Positions 1-8,305 of a DNA stretch of 64,000 bases are shown piece after piece (within the stretch, counting starts at the first letter, position 1; the number at the start of each line of letters is the position of its first letter). The position numbers and the translations under genes are program-made. Location: NCBI GenBank assembly GCA_963717075.1, contig CAVQVI010000007.1, positions 682,001 through 746,000 on the forward strand. Direction: 5' to 3'. The notes beneath the pieces are model-generated. The model ran no database searches. It had not been told where the DNA came from and worked only from the letters and a program-made list of their open reading frames with translations. The DNA comes from JBGOTP01 sp963717075 (GTDB lineage Bacteria > Acidobacteriota > Vicinamibacteria > Vicinamibacterales > CAVVIG01).

Positions 1-2
1 GC

Positions 3-761
3 GGCTGGCAGATTCAGAAGAACGCCAGAACGGTCCAGGGAGAAATCGACAACGCCACCCGCGAGGTGACCGGCCGGCGCGACTTCGAGCTGTACGGGTC
101 CGGGCGAACCGACGCCGGAGTGCATGCGCTGGCACAGGTGGCCCACCTCGACGTGAGCACCAGTCTCCCGCCGGAGGCGCTCCAGAGGCGCCTCAATGAC
201 GAACTGCCCGCCGACATCAACATCCTGGCCGCCTCGGTGGTGCCACACCGGTTCCATGCCCGACATCATGCAGTGGCACGGCGATATCTCTATCAAATCG
301 CCACACGCCGGACCGCCTTCGCCAAACCGTACGTCTGGTGGGTGAAGAACCAGATTGAGGTCGCGCGCACGCGCGAGGCCGCGGGGATGCTGGTTGGCAT
401 GCGGGACTTCGGGTCATTTGCAGAGCGGGATGAGGACGATGGTGAGAACGGTCGAATGGCGCGATCGACGCTCGTGCTGTTGGAGCGCGTTGAGGTCGGC
501 GAAACAGACGGTCTGCTGCTCATCGCGATCGAAGGGTCCCACTTCCTCTGGAAGATGGTCCGCCGCATCGTGGGGGTGCTCGTCGAGATCGGGAAGGGCG
601 GCCTGGAACCATCGGCAGTCACTGAGTTTCTGGCAGGTCGATCCCGCGTGCCAGCCAGCCGAACGGCACCAGCATCAGGACTCTTTCTCGAGCGCGTGTA
701 CTATCAGGGCGATCGGAGAGACACGCCGCTGAGAGCTGCGACACCCCTCCGAGCGTCCTAG
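3..761 (+). CDS. truA: tRNA pseudouridine synthase A, 5'-truncated by the window edge
   Basis: TruA isomerises uridines 38-40 in the anticodon stem-loop of many tRNAs to pseudouridine. The reading frame is already open at base 3 (GWQIQ..., the usual region soon after the TruA start), so the start codon lies left of the window and perhaps 20-30 residues are missing. The catalytic-loop motif GSGRTDAGVHA, with its conserved aspartate, is visible near base 110, followed by the usual RYLYQI, MRDFGSFA and HFLWKMVRR segments. A GTG at base 66 is in frame but internal to the conserved fold and is not the real start. The gene converges on the DUF3810 gene, with about 140 bp between their stops. Confidence 0.95.
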   Translation, partial: GWQIQKNARTVQGEIDNATREVTGRRDFELYGSGRTDAGVHALAQVAHLDVSTSLPPEALQRRLNDELPADINILAASVVPHRFHARHHAVARRYLYQIATRRTAFAKPYVWWVKNQIEVARTREAAGMLVGMRDFGSFAERDEDDGENGRMARSTLVLLERVEVGETDGLLLIAIEGSHFLWKMVRRIVGVLVEIGKGGLEPSAVTEFLAGRSRVPASRTAPASGLFLERVYYQGDRRDTPLRAATPLRAS

Positions 762-804
762 TGGAGCGTCCGTGTCATTCTGCAGCGCCCATGGCGGGGC
801 CCGT

Positions 805-881
805 CCGCAAACCCCGAGTGCTCGGCGAAAAGCCCCGTCCCGGACGACGCCTCCGCGCCCGGCGGGGCGCCCGGTTTGCGG
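805..881. terminator. Inverted-repeat region between convergent genes (possible bidirectional terminator)
   Basis: Perfect 9-bp arms CCGCAAACC (805-813) and GGTTTGCGG (873-881) enclose a GC-rich spacer. The spacer has its own complementary pieces, including GCCCCG near 832 and CGGGGC near 864. The element sits between the stops of truA (+) and the DUF3810 gene (-), where a shared terminator would be expected. There is no T-run, so intrinsic termination is unproven. Confidence 0.35.
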
Positions 882-900
882 CCACCCGCGTGTCGCCGCT

Positions 901-2061
901 TTACTTCAACGTGGGCACCCAGTCGTCGTCGAAACGTGCGCTCAGGACGAGTCGCACGACATCCCTGTAGCTGGCCGCTCCGGCCTCAATACGATTCGCC
1001 TTCAAATACGTGTCGTACACCTGCCAACCCACGTCTGCGACTCTTGGGCGCACATTGCGCCGCAGCCGATCGGAAATGGCACGAAGATCGTCGCGAGGGC
1101 CAGCCGCCAGGCGGCTGGCCGCGTCGTGACGGGCCGGGCGCGACAGCCCGGGCAGCGCTTCGCTGTAGAGAAACAGCCAGCCGCTGTACCGGTCCAACTC
1201 TGCACCGCGGATGCACGTCAACCAGCCGAGAAAGTTCGCCTCGCCCTCATTGGCAAAGCCCGCGAGATGGCTCCACTCGTGCGCCATCACGAACGGACGC
1301 TCGACAGTCAGGAGATCGGAGGCCACAAGAGTTTCGAGAAAGAAGGGGTCGGTCATGCCGGACACGCCCGCCGATCGGAAATAGGGATCGAGCAACGACC
1401 ATTTCGGGCGAGCGGGCCGAGCCTCCCACCCGGCAGCCAGCAAGGACTGCGCGCGCCGAAATGCGTCAGAGAGTGAGCCGCCGACCATCATCGCGGTCCC
1501 CGACTCGGAGGCGTGGGCTTCGCCGTAGAGGGCGTTGAGTTCGGTGACCGCTCTGAGCACGATGTGCTCCGCCGCCTCAGGTGTCGGTCCCTGAGGACTC
1601 AACGCGAGACGGTCGGCCAGCGGCGTGCGCCGGTAGTTCAGTCCCCACGTGAGGAGGAACAGCAGGTAGAGGATGGCGGCGGTGGTGACGGTGCGAGAGA
1701 GCAGACGGCGGCCTACGCCTATCCAGCCATGCGCGTGCCCCGGACGCCGCCCGGACACGTCGCGGACCAGACGCCATATCCACCATCCGGCTAGAGCAAG
1801 CATCAGCGCATCGAACAGCGCGAAAGGGATGAGGTTCGACAACCACGTGAGCGCGGACTGCGTCACGGGGAACAGCCGAGCGGAGAACTGACGCTCGACG
1901 AAGGATGGGGGTAGTGGCGCGACCGCCAGCGCTACGGCCAGCACGACGACACCGATTTGGACACGCGCGAGCCTCACGGAAGCCAGGACCTGCGAGTCGC
2001 TCCCATTCCGCCTCCACACGACCATCACCAAGCAGGATACGCGAAACGCTTTTGTAAGCAA
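901..2061 (-). CDS. DUF3810 family membrane protein with HExxH motif
   Basis: Predicted integral membrane protein of 386 aa. Hydrophobic segments lie at about residues 34-52, 74-97 and 125-140, followed by a large soluble C-terminal domain. That domain carries HEWSH (residues 261-265) and then NEGEANFLGW, the arrangement typical of DUF3810, which looks like a zinc metalloprotease active site (HExxH with downstream Glu). No substrate is known. The start is uncertain: the longest frame begins at 2061, but Met13 or a later codon would also leave the first membrane segment intact. It is divergent from the polysaccharide arm starting at 2274, with about 210 bp between them. Confidence 0.8.
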   Translation of the reverse strand: MLTKAFRVSCLVMVVWRRNGSDSQVLASVRLARVQIGVVVLAVALAVAPLPPSFVERQFSARLFPVTQSALTWLSNLIPFALFDALMLALAGWWIWRLVRDVSGRRPGHAHGWIGVGRRLLSRTVTTAAILYLLFLLTWGLNYRRTPLADRLALSPQGPTPEAAEHIVLRAVTELNALYGEAHASESGTAMMVGGSLSDAFRRAQSLLAAGWEARPARPKWSLLDPYFRSAGVSGMTDPFFLETLVASDLLTVERPFVMAHEWSHLAGFANEGEANFLGWLTCIRGAELDRYSGWLFLYSEALPGLSRPARHDAASRLAAGPRDDLRAISDRLRRNVRPRVADVGWQVYDTYLKANRIEAGAASYRDVVRLVLSARFDDDWVPTLK

Positions 2062-2174
2062 TAACTTAGCACCGTACCGCTTGCACAGCGCCTACCTCCT
2101 CGCGGGATTCCCCGTTCTCACGGAAGACTGGGTTGTCTCTTCCGCTTGCGTTGAAGGACACAAACGACTATTGT

Positions 2175-2190
2175 GTCATATAGAGTCATA
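2175..2190. promoter_or_regulatory. Direct repeat GTCATA in the leader of the plus-strand polysaccharide arm
   Basis: Two copies of GTCATA (2175-2180 and 2185-2190), one helical turn apart, lie in an AT-rich patch about 90 bp upstream of the ATG at 2274. The 10-bp spacing on one DNA face is what a dimeric regulator site often looks like. A partly similar stretch lies upstream of the regulator gene near 34226-34257. No recognisable -35/-10 pair is obvious. This is a candidate operator only. Confidence 0.25.
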
Positions 2191-2273
2191 TACCGGAACT
2201 CTCCTGACGAGACGGAAACAGGCCGATAGAGAGAGAGAGCGATCCTGGAGACCGGTGAACCGAGGCGATAACA

Positions 2274-2840
2274 ATGAACAAGCAGGGGCTTCGCCCGATT
2301 GCGATCTGCGTCATGGTGGCGAACGGCTTCCCGCTGCTCGCGCAGCAGACCGCTCCGCCTGCGACTCTGGCCGCAGCCCGGACATCCCGTCCACTTGCGT
2401 CCGCGGCTGCACAGTCCGGGGGGCAGAGCCTCGCGCCGGTCACGCCTCGCGCGTTCGCCGTGATTGAGGGGACAGTCGCCGATGCGCGCGACAACCCCAT
2501 CCCGCGCGCGAGCGTTCGGCTGCGAGACGTCCGCATGGGGAGGGTCTCAGATTCCAAGCGAGCTGACGAAGTGGGACGCTTCGCGTTCCGTGGCATCGAT
2601 CCCGGGAACTTCGTCGTGGAACTCCTCAGCGACAGAAGCAACAACGTCCTGGCCGCAAGCCCCATGGTCAGCGTGAACGCCGGTGATTCGGCCACGACTC
2701 TCGTCAAGCTGCCAACCCAGCGTGGTTCGCTCACCGGTTTCGTGGCACCTATCGCAGCCGTCGTGTTAGGTACGGCCGCCGCCGCGGGTGTTCTGTCTGT
2801 CCGCTCGAGCAACTGCGTCAGCCCTCCGTGCGAGAACTAG
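2274..2840 (+). CDS. Secreted protein with carboxypeptidase-regulatory-like domain
   Basis: A 188-aa protein. A signal-peptide-like N-terminus ends near LLAQQ (about residue 24) and is followed by a low-complexity Ala/Thr linker. Residues about 63-142 resemble a carboxypeptidase-regulatory-like (CarboxypepD_reg, Ig-type beta-sandwich) domain: GTVADARDNPIPRASVRLRD, then GRFAFRGIDPGNFVVEL. A hydrophobic stretch at about 158-178 (AAVVLGTAAAAGVL) may anchor it, and the tail has two Cys. It starts the plus-strand arm, 33 bp before the Wzc-like gene, so it probably acts at the cell surface in polysaccharide assembly. That role is inferred from position only. The ATG at 2274 has only a weak GAGG ribosome site. 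Confidence 0.75.
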   Translation: MNKQGLRPIAICVMVANGFPLLAQQTAPPATLAAARTSRPLASAAAQSGGQSLAPVTPRAFAVIEGTVADARDNPIPRASVRLRDVRMGRVSDSKRADEVGRFAFRGIDPGNFVVELLSDRSNNVLAASPMVSVNAGDSATTLVKLPTQRGSLTGFVAPIAAVVLGTAAAAGVLSVRSSNCVSPPCEN

Positions 2841-2873
2841 ACCCTCGAATCCCATGGCGACTTCCTACCGAAC

Positions 2874-5096
2874 ATGACCACCTCCGTTTCAACGAGCGAC
2901 CACGGACCTGGGACGTCGCACACATCGCCTCAGAGCGGTGAAGGCGAGGTCCATCTCCTGGATCGTCTGGCGGTCATCTATCGATACCGCTATATCGCAT
3001 TCGCAGTGTTCGCCCTGACGGCGATCACGGTCATGGTGCAGGGCTATTCCGGCGTCAAGGTGTACCGCGCGCAGGTTCGGCTGCTCATCGAGCCCGAGCA
3101 TTCGTCGGCGCTGCCGGGCTCCATGCAGGCGGAGTCGACGTTCGAGGACCCTGAGATCTACTTCCAGACCCAGTACAAGATCATCAAGAGCCGCGACATC
3201 GGACGGCTGACGGCGCAAAAGCTGGAACTCTCCACGATTTCGGAATTCAACGGCAATGAGCCGCCCCCTTCGACACCCCTGACCCTGCTTCGAAGTCTGC
3301 AGGAACGGATGATGGGCGGGAGCCGGCCGAAGGCGCCGGTGGAAACACCGCGGCCCGGCGACACGACAAACGAGGCATCGCTCGTGAACGCCTTCCTCGA
3401 TCGGATCAGCGTTGAACCGGTGCGCGGCAGTCACCTCGTGGATCTGGTCTTCCAGGGCAAGGATCCCAAATTCTCCGCGCTGGCCGCCAATACGCTGGCC
3501 GACGTATACGTCGAACAGAATCTCGCGCGACGCCAGGGCAGCAACCTGAACATGATCAGGTTCATCGAGCAGGAGGTTGAAAAGCAGAAGCGAAAAGTTG
3601 GAGAGAGCCAGCGAGGCCTCGGCGAGTATCGCGAGAGGAAGAATGCGCTCTCGCTCGACGAACGACAGAACGTCGTGCTCTCCAGGCTGACCAAATACAA
3701 CGACGACGTGATGCAGGCCAAGAGCCGGCGCTCGCAGAAGGAAGCCGCGTGGAAACTGCTGCAGACAGGGTCCTCCTCGGTGGATGCTCTGCCGATCATC
3801 GCGGCCGACGCCGAGGTGCAGAACCTCAGGACACAGCTCGACGGGCTCAACCGTGAGCGGGCACAGCTCCTCCAGACCTATCTCGAAAAGCATCCAAACG
3901 TCGTGGCCCTGAACACGAAGATTGAGGAAACCAACCGGCAGCTGGAGCGGGCGAAGGAGACGGCCATCCAGCGGGTGAAGAACGACTACGAGTCTGCCAT
4001 CATCGAGGAGCAGCAGGCCACCCGGGCGCTCGAGGGAGCCAAGGCGGAGTCCGTCGACCTCAATCGCAAAGGCATCGACTACGGCGTGATGGAGCGCGAA
4101 GCGAAGAGCAACGAAGAAGTGCTCAACACGCTGCTGCAGCGCGAGAACGAGTTGCGTGTCGCCAGCAACAGCCGAGAGAACAATGTCAGCGTCATCGAGC
4201 GCGCGGAGGTGCCGACCAGCCCGACGACCGCCGGATCGCGGCGCACGTGGTTCATGGCGCTCTTCTTCGGGTTCGTTGCGGCGATCGGGGTGGTGTTCGG
4301 ACTCGACTACATGAACGACACCGTCAAGACACCAGAGGACATCGCACGCCACCTGAAGATCCCGTTCCTGGGGTTGATTCCGTCGGTCCGGGGTGACCAG
4401 CACCCGCTGCTCACGTCGTCCCATGTGCCGCACGATTTTGGCGAATCGTTTCGTGCGCTTCGCACATCGCTCATTTCCCGTTTTCAAACAGACGGCGTCA
4501 AGGTGCTGGCGGTCACCAGCGCCCAGCCGCTCGAGGGCAAGACGACGACTGCCGTGAACATCGCCATGGCGCTGGCGTACGGCGGATCCCGGGTTCTCCT
4601 GATCGACGCCGACATGCGACGCCCAGGCATGCATCGCGCTCTCCGCCTGACCAACGAGCGTGGCCTTTCGCAAGTGCTCACGGGCCAGGCGCGTGTCCGA
4701 GATGTCATCCAGCGAACCGTGGACCCGAACCTCCTCGCCATTACCGCCGGAAAGACACCGCCGAATCCATCGGAGCTACTCGCGTCCGAGCGCATGAAAA
4801 CGCTGCTCACGAATCTGGCGCACGGGCCTTTCGACTGGATTCTGATCGACACGCCACCCGTCCTGGCGGTGACGGACGCGGTCGTGCTCGCCCCCGCCGT
4901 CACGGGGACCGTGTTCGTGATAGGGTCGGAAATGACCAGGCGCCGCCTGGCCGAACGGGCCGTGGAGACGATCCGGTCCAGCCATCCGCGTCAGGTCGCT
5001 GCTGTGCTGAACAGGGTCGATTTCGCGCGAAACAAGTACTACTATTCGCGCCATTACGGCCATCAGTACAAGAACTACTACGCCGAAGCCTCATAA
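2874..5096 (+). CDS. Wzc-like polysaccharide co-polymerase / BY-type tyrosine autokinase
   Basis: A 740-aa inner-membrane protein that joins a Wzz chain-length domain to a cytoplasmic tyrosine kinase. Membrane segments lie at about residues 40-60 and 453-478. The periplasmic part between them is long, charged and largely coiled coil (about 215-410). The kinase has Walker A LEGKTTT near 552, the BY-kinase A' motif LLIDADMRRP near 575-584 and Walker B ILIDTPP near 656. The C-terminus has a tyrosine cluster (KYYYSRHYGHQYKNYY, about 721-736), the usual autophosphorylation tail. In this family cycles of phosphorylation control polymer length and export with a Wza pore; the Wza-like gene here is about 27 kb away at 32257. 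The gene lies directly upstream of the O-antigen ligase-like gene. Confidence 0.95.
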   Translation: MTTSVSTSDHGPGTSHTSPQSGEGEVHLLDRLAVIYRYRYIAFAVFALTAITVMVQGYSGVKVYRAQVRLLIEPEHSSALPGSMQAESTFEDPEIYFQTQYKIIKSRDIGRLTAQKLELSTISEFNGNEPPPSTPLTLLRSLQERMMGGSRPKAPVETPRPGDTTNEASLVNAFLDRISVEPVRGSHLVDLVFQGKDPKFSALAANTLADVYVEQNLARRQGSNLNMIRFIEQEVEKQKRKVGESQRGLGEYRERKNALSLDERQNVVLSRLTKYNDDVMQAKSRRSQKEAAWKLLQTGSSSVDALPIIAADAEVQNLRTQLDGLNRERAQLLQTYLEKHPNVVALNTKIEETNRQLERAKETAIQRVKNDYESAIIEEQQATRALEGAKAESVDLNRKGIDYGVMEREAKSNEEVLNTLLQRENELRVASNSRENNVSVIERAEVPTSPTTAGSRRTWFMALFFGFVAAIGVVFGLDYMNDTVKTPEDIARHLKIPFLGLIPSVRGDQHPLLTSSHVPHDFGESFRALRTSLISRFQTDGVKVLAVTSAQPLEGKTTTAVNIAMALAYGGSRVLLIDADMRRPGMHRALRLTNERGLSQVLTGQARVRDVIQRTVDPNLLAITAGKTPPNPSELLASERMKTLLTNLAHGPFDWILIDTPPVLAVTDAVVLAPAVTGTVFVIGSEMTRRRLAERAVETIRSSHPRQVAAVLNRVDFARNKYYYSRHYGHQYKNYYAEAS

Positions 5097-5121
5097 CCGC
5101 CGGACTCCCTCCTGGCCCCTC

Positions 5122-6468
5122 GTGGCGGCCATTGCCTGGACGCTGTTCGCGTTCGGTGGTCTGTATTCCTGGGCGCTCGTACCACTGGCGATTTTCGTCC
5201 TCGCTGGCGTGCTGACGATTCGCCCACGGGTGTTGAGCGTGAGTTCGACGCTCGACGCCGCGCTTCTGCTGTTGCTCCTCGCCGTTGCCGTACAGCTCGT
5301 CCCGCTGCCGCTCGGGCTTCGAGCCGCGCTCTCGCCGCAAGCAGAATCGGTGGAAGCGGCTCTCCGAATTCAGGCTGCGGGCGCGGTTTCCCCATCCACG
5401 CATCCGTTGACAATCAGCCCCGTCACCACGACGTTGAGCCTTGCGTACTTGACGCTTGGCGCGGGGGTGTTCTGGCTCACGCGAGGGGTTCTCGAGCGCG
5501 GGAGCATCCGGCCGGTCGTTCGCCGAGTCGCCTGGATGGGGTTCATCGTCTCGGTCATCGCCGTCATTCAACTCGGCACGACTCCCCTCCTCATGTACGG
5601 CGTGTGGCGTCCCGAAGACGCGAGCGCTCGTCCGTTCGGCCCGTTCGTCAATCGCAATCACATGGCCACCTGGCTGCTCCTGGCGATCCCGCTGGCGTGG
5701 GGCTACCTGATGACCCGCACGCGGGCCCGCATGCACGGCCAGGTCGGCCGTGTCGCGTTCGTTCGAGCGCTGGACGGGACGACCATCTGGCAGGCTGGTG
5801 CGGTGGTCACGATGGTGTCAACGCTTTTCCTGTCGCTCTCGCGTTCTGGCGCGATCGGTCTCCTCGCAGCCGCGATCGCGGGATTCGCCTTCACTTTTGT
5901 GCGATTCGGTCGCATCAAGGTGCGGTGGCTCGTGGGCCTCGCAGCGTTCGTGGTCATCGTTGCGACCTTCCTCGCCGATCTCGTGGCGCTGACCACACGC
6001 TTCGCGCGCGTCCTTGAATACGGCAGCGAGCGGGCGGAGATCTGGCGTCAAACGCTGCCGATCGTCCGAGACTTCGCGCTGACCGGAACCGGCGAGGGTA
6101 CGTTCAGCAGAGCGATGCTGTTCTATCAGCAAGGGGACCGGCAGCTCCTCTTCAATCAGGCGCACGACCAGTACCTGCAGATCGCAGCCGAGGGGGGCGT
6201 CTTGGTGGGGCTTCCGGTACTCTTCGGGCTCATCGCGCTCGCCGTGCTGACGGTCCGCGCCCTCAGGCGCGATATGACGCCGCTGTTCTGGATGCGAGCG
6301 GGCGCCGCCGCCGGCCTCGTGGCCGTCGGCGTACAGAGTGTCTGGGAGACAGGACTGCGCATGCCGGCGAACGGTGTGCTCTTTGCGCTCTGCGCCGCAG
6401 TCGCCGTTCACGAGGCACAGAGGTCCCGCCCAACGCACGAGCAGGAGGAGGAGCCCGTCTTCAGCTGA
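5122..6468 (+). CDS. O-antigen ligase / polymerase family membrane protein
   Basis: A 448-aa polytopic protein with roughly ten to twelve hydrophobic segments. It shows features of the Wzy_C/O-antigen ligase superfamily: PFGPFVNRNHMATWLL in the middle, then a long extracytoplasmic loop ending in QAHDQYLQIAAEGG and another membrane helix. Such proteins polymerise repeat units or ligate finished glycan to an acceptor. I cannot tell which from sequence alone, and a second candidate polymerase lies at 13663. The start is GTG at 5122, 25 bp after the kinase stop, so the pair is probably co-transcribed. Its stop overlaps the convergent flavoprotein gene by 8 bp. Confidence 0.85.
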   Translation: MAAIAWTLFAFGGLYSWALVPLAIFVLAGVLTIRPRVLSVSSTLDAALLLLLLAVAVQLVPLPLGLRAALSPQAESVEAALRIQAAGAVSPSTHPLTISPVTTTLSLAYLTLGAGVFWLTRGVLERGSIRPVVRRVAWMGFIVSVIAVIQLGTTPLLMYGVWRPEDASARPFGPFVNRNHMATWLLLAIPLAWGYLMTRTRARMHGQVGRVAFVRALDGTTIWQAGAVVTMVSTLFLSLSRSGAIGLLAAAIAGFAFTFVRFGRIKVRWLVGLAAFVVIVATFLADLVALTTRFARVLEYGSERAEIWRQTLPIVRDFALTGTGEGTFSRAMLFYQQGDRQLLFNQAHDQYLQIAAEGGVLVGLPVLFGLIALAVLTVRALRRDMTPLFWMRAGAAAGLVAVGVQSVWETGLRMPANGVLFALCAAVAVHEAQRSRPTHEQEEEPVFS

Positions 6469-7643
6469 TCATCGAGCGGAAGAGGAATTGTCTGGCGGGA
6501 GGGTGCCGAAAGAGGGCGCGAATCAGGTCGCGGTGGTGATTGAACCGCGCCGTCGATCGCACAATCGGCATGATGCCGTCGGTAAGCGCGAGGTTGAAGA
6601 ACCCATCGATCTCGTCGTCGGTCAGCCTGGTCACGGCCTGCCGTAACTCTGTCTGCGTCTGCATTTCATCGGCGATCTTGGCGCGCCAGGCGTGCTCATA
6701 GCCCGCGAGCGCGGACTCGTCCAGACGATCGCGACGAAGCGCGGCACTGGCGACCTCGGTTGCCAGTGCCGCACTCAGGATGCTGTAGTAAATCCCCCCT
6801 CCCGTCGTCGGTTTGACAAGGCCGGCGGCGTCTCCCACGACGAGAAGGCGGTTGGCATAGGTTCTGTCAATGGCACCGAGCGGGAGAATCTTCTGGCGCG
6901 GAGGGTGATCCGTCTCGGAGATCCCGTAACGATCCCGCACGGCGGTCAGGAAACGCTGGTAGCAGCCCCTCGGCGTCCGCCGAGGCCATGACACCAACGC
7001 GAACGCTCGTGCCCGATGGCCGGAGCACGGGAACAATCCAGGCAAATCCGTCCGGCGCAACCTGACGTCCGAAGTGGAGTTCCACGTCAGACGGGGGCAT
7101 AGCCGAGGGAAGCTCGGCCTGCGCGGTCTGGAGGTATGTCGGGGGAAGCCCAAGCCCAAACCGGCGCTGCAGCGCGTAGGTGGCGCCGCATGCGACGACC
7201 GCCAGGCGGCCTGTCACGAAGAGCTCGCCCACGACGGCTCGGACACCTGCGGCATCGGTCTCGAAGGACGCGACGCGCGCACCAGTCATGATTGTCGCCC
7301 CGGCCGCGATGGCCCTCGCGGCCAGCGCGCGATCGAACACTTGCCGGTCGATGACGGTGGCCACAGGAACGGGGCTGGCGTATGGAACGGTCAACCCGGT
7401 CGGGGAAATGAACCGGGCAGCGGCGAGCTCATTCAACGCGGACTCGCGCGGCAGGTCGAATTCGTCGAAGCTCTCGGTCGCGAGGATACCAGTGCAATGA
7501 ACGGGATTCCCGACGCTGTCGTGCTCTTCACACACCAGGACGTGGGCACCTGCGCGGGCCAGGCGCGCTGCCGCAAAGAGCCCCGCCGGACCGGCGCCGG
7601 CAATGAGCACATCGACAGCGAAATGCTTCATGAGTCGGGACAT
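6461..7643 (-). CDS. Geranylgeranyl-reductase-family FAD oxidoreductase (frameshifted)
   Basis: A flavoprotein of the geranylgeranyl reductase/PHBH superfamily, expected to reduce isoprenoid or polyprenyl double bonds. The N-terminal piece (7643 down to about 6970) has the dinucleotide-binding motif AGAGPAGLFAAARLA and runs to VGVMASADAEG. The C-terminal piece continues in another frame as GCYQRFLTAV and has the second FAD motif LLVVGDAAG, then KPTTGGGIYYS. The frames join cleanly if one base is removed from the CCCC run at 6966-6969, so this is a single gene with a +1 change. Met1 (7643) or Met5 (7631) could start it. It lies at the meeting point of the two polysaccharide arms; a role on polyprenyl carrier lipid is possible but speculative. 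Confidence 0.75.
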
Positions 7644-7699
7644 TATAAGGGCGTTCTTACACTGATGACGGCGGCCACGGGACGACTAGTGAACAGGCG

Positions 7700-8305
7700 C
7701 TAGATGTTCCTCTTCGGCTCCTCCCACTGACCGCGACCACTGATCCAGAAGGAGAGGACGATCAACTTGAGATCGAGCCAGAGACCGGCCCGTTTGAGAT
7801 AGAGACGATCGAGTCTGAACTTGTTGTGCCGCGCGATATCGCGAGGTGCGTAGACCTGCGTGAGACCGGTGAGGCCGGGCCGGACCTGATGTCGCTCCTC
7901 GTAACCTGGCACATCGCTGAGGGCGATCATGGTTCCATCTCCGCGGACCTCCACCTCGCCTGGCCGCAGCGGCCGCGGTCCGACGAAGCTCATCTCTCCC
8001 ACGAGAATGTTCCAAAGCTGCGGCAATTCGTCCATGGCTGTCGCTCGAAGGAAGCGTCCGGTCCGTGTCACGCGAGGGTCGCCGGTCGTCGCCTGTACCG
8101 CGCCCGTCTCACGTTCGGCATCGGGAATCATCGATCGGAACTTCAGCGCCATGAAGACCCGGCCACCACGCCCGACCCGCGCCTGGGAAAAGAAGATGGG
8201 CCCGCCATCCTCGAGCTTGATGGCCAGGGCGATCGCCCACCAGACGGGAGCCGACACGAAGAGGCCCACGCCTGACAGCATTACGTCGAATAGGCGTTTG
8301 ATCAT
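7700..8305 (-). CDS. Initiating polyprenyl-phosphate sugar-1-phosphate transferase
   Basis: A bacterial sugar transferase (WcaJ/WbaP-type catalytic domain) of 201 aa. It moves a sugar-1-phosphate onto undecaprenyl phosphate at the inner membrane, starting repeat-unit synthesis. Visible features are one N-terminal membrane segment (about 10-32), then GPIFFSQARVGRGG, LKFRSM, TRTGRFLRATAMDELPQLWN and GEMSFVGPRPLRPGE, the core catalytic block. It lacks the long N-terminal multi-membrane domain of WcaJ, so it is a short PglC-like form. The ATG at 8305 is chosen because it overlaps the upstream glycosyltransferase stop in an ATGA; the longer in-frame start at 8383 would lie inside that gene. It is the last gene of the main minus-strand operon. 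Confidence 0.93.
   Translation of the reverse strand: MIKRLFDVMLSGVGLFVSAPVWWAIALAIKLEDGGPIFFSQARVGRGGRVFMALKFRSMIPDAERETGAVQATTGDPRVTRTGRFLRATAMDELPQLWNILVGEMSFVGPRPLRPGEVEVRGDGTMIALSDVPGYEERHQVRPGLTGLTQVYAPRDIARHNKFRLDRLYLKRAGLWLDLKLIVLSFWISGRGQWEEPKRNI

Noticed and set aside
2065..2090. Sigma-54 promoter (TAGCAC...TTGC) before the plus-strand arm
   Set aside because: Spacing between the GC and TTGC parts is three bases too long for a -24/-12 promoter, and the GG of the -24 element is missing.
2889..4673. Long minus-strand open frame (594 codons) opposite the Wzc-like gene
   Set aside because: It has no family features, is rich in His/Arg/Leu as expected of antisense reading of GC-rich genes, and the opposite strand is an unmistakable kinase.
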